Shown here piece by piece: positions 62,984 to 64,000 of a DNA stretch of 64,000 nt. The notes beneath the pieces were generated by a model. That model did no database searches, was not told the DNA's origin, and was given only the letters and a program-made list of their open reading frames with translations. This stretch comes from Geothrix sp. (GTDB lineage Bacteria; Acidobacteriota; Holophagae; Holophagales; Holophagaceae). The translations under genes and the position numbers were made by a program. The DNA lies in contig NZ_JAHRYQ010000002.1 in assembly GCF_020622065.1 (NCBI RefSeq), positions 741,905 to 805,904 on the forward strand, written 5' to 3'. Position 1 is the stretch's first letter; the number at the start of each line of letters is the position of its first letter.

Positions 62984-63970
62984 ATGAGCATCCCCACCCG
63001 ATTCGCCGCCCTGCTCCTCACCACGGGCCTGCTGGCCGCGCCCCCAGCCGCGGTCGTCCATGGCGGGGCCGGCAGTCCCCGCACCCGCATGGATGGCACT
63101 GATCCGGCTGCCGCGAAAGCCCTGGCCGCCCTGAAAACCGGCGCTTCCGCGCTGGACGCCGCCCTGGCCGGCGTGATGGTGCTGGAGGACGATCCCCGCT
63201 TCAACGCGGGCACCGGCGCCAACATCCGCCTCGACGGCAAGACCATCCAGATGGACGCCGCCTGCATGGACGGCGCCACCGGCGGCTTCGGAGCTGTGGC
63301 CGCCATCGAGCGCGTGAAGAACCCCGTGCTCGTAGCCCGCAAGGTCATGGACACGCCCCACCTCCTCATCGTGGGTGAGGGCGCCACGCGCTTCGCCCGG
63401 GCCATGGGATTTCCCGACTACGACCCCACCTGCGCCGAGAACCGGGCCCGCTTCCAGCGCGTGCAGAGCATCCTCCAGGGTTCGGATCCGCGCCAGATCG
63501 AGGCCTGGAAGCGCTACGACTGGAAAAAGGCCTGGAACTTCCCCACGCCCCTGAAGGAGGCCCTGGGCTCTCCCGACACCGTGGGCTGCGTCACCCGGGA
63601 TGCCCAGGGCCGCTTCGCCGCCGCCATCAGCACCGGGGGCACCACCATCACCTTCTACGGCCGCGTGGGCGATGTGCCCATGTACGGCGCGGGCATTTAT
63701 GCCGGGCCCAAGGGCGCCGTGGCCTGCACCGGCAACGGCGAGGACATCGTCAAGCACCTGGTGGCCAAGACCACCTACGACCTGCTGGCCAAGGGCCTCT
63801 CCGCCCAGAAGGCCGTGGACCGCGCCCTCGCCGCCTTCCCCGCCCGCATCGACCTGGGCCTCGTCGCCGTCGGTCCCGCCAGCACCGGCGGCGGCTGCAA
63901 CTACTCTGCCGAGAAGAAGCAGTTCGGGACGGACTACCGGAACCAGATGGCGTGGAGCGCGGCGCAGTAG
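62984..63970 (+). CDS. Isoaspartyl peptidase/plant-type L-asparaginase
   Basis: 328 residues from ATG 62984, with CAGGAGT three bases upstream. N-terminal signal peptide (FAALLLTTGLLAAPPAA). Ntn-hydrolase with the conserved HGGAG opening, FNAGTGANIRLDG, the autocleavage site before Thr199 (GSPDTVGCVTRD), and the downstream GGTT and STGG segments that bind substrate. The precursor would self-cleave into alpha and beta chains. Export of a plant-type asparaginase is uncommon but seen in related bacteria. Confidence 0.88.
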   Translation: MSIPTRFAALLLTTGLLAAPPAAVVHGGAGSPRTRMDGTDPAAAKALAALKTGASALDAALAGVMVLEDDPRFNAGTGANIRLDGKTIQMDAACMDGATGGFGAVAAIERVKNPVLVARKVMDTPHLLIVGEGATRFARAMGFPDYDPTCAENRARFQRVQSILQGSDPRQIEAWKRYDWKKAWNFPTPLKEALGSPDTVGCVTRDAQGRFAAAISTGGTTITFYGRVGDVPMYGAGIYAGPKGAVACTGNGEDIVKHLVAKTTYDLLAKGLSAQKAVDRALAAFPARIDLGLVAVGPASTGGGCNYSAEKKQFGTDYRNQMAWSAAQ

Positions 63971-64000
63971 GCCCTCACATTTCCCCCGCCCTCGGGTAGC

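Overview
The window is a gene-dense, GC-rich (roughly two-thirds G+C) bacterial chromosome segment with no insertion sequence, prophage, plasmid or CRISPR array that I can see. The gene set points to a motile, Gram-negative heterotroph: MotAB, BtuBFCD with a TonB-type receptor, OmpA, MglAB, a Geobacter/eukaryote-type citrate synthase and MEP isoprenoid genes. Together with the composition this best fits Acidobacteriota, class Holophagae (Geothrix/Holophaga-like). That placement is inference; no rRNA is present to confirm it.

Layout. 1-8 kb: lysS (cut by the window edge), an outer-membrane DUF3187 protein, citrate synthase, then a minus-strand run of transketolase N-subunit, argS and pyrG. 8-17.7 kb: rpsT, a DUF5329 protein, GluQRS facing a membrane-anchored methyltransferase, a deoxyhypusine-synthase-like enzyme, motAB, a LolA-like protein with a split mannose-1-phosphate guanylyltransferase/cupin pair, pfkA, and a CheZ-like protein. 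17.8-21 kb: thiC, a PfpI protein and an FKBP isomerase. 21-23.4 kb: a compact three-gene cluster (Cys-motif precursor peptide, DUF692/MNIO enzyme, DUF2063 partner) with a possible double operator upstream, followed by tRNA-like debris and tRNA-Asn. 23.4-28 kb: mglBA, deoC, a very repetitive Lys/Ala/Glu exported protein and an NtrC-type regulator. 28-36 kb: xseB-ispA-dxs, secreted proteins, a 5'-nucleotidase, and a ThiF/MoeB enzyme preceded by a truncated copy of its own 5' end. 36-41.6 kb: rdgB, an EamA transporter, a soluble chemoreceptor-like protein, an M23 peptidase and mtnP. 41.6-46.6 kb: cobalamin riboswitch and btuBFCD. 46.6-57 kb: OmpA, a cation/proton antiporter, a ClC channel, a nitrilase/GNAT pair, a GT2 enzyme, and a PilZ/pseudoreceiver plus hybrid kinase pair. 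57-64 kb: recA, a 2-oxoglutarate-type oxygenase, a trypsin-TPR protein, moaA and a threonine-type asparaginase.

Two observations stand out. First, reading the whole window I found no ACGT tetranucleotide, although base composition alone predicts close to two hundred; Asp-Val, His-Val and Asn-Val codon pairs are consistently written with T in place of the usual C. Second, the 20,964-22,969 cluster has the architecture of an MNIO-dependent modified-peptide (RiPP) pathway, with a short exported peptide carrying EGGCG and EGSCG motifs.
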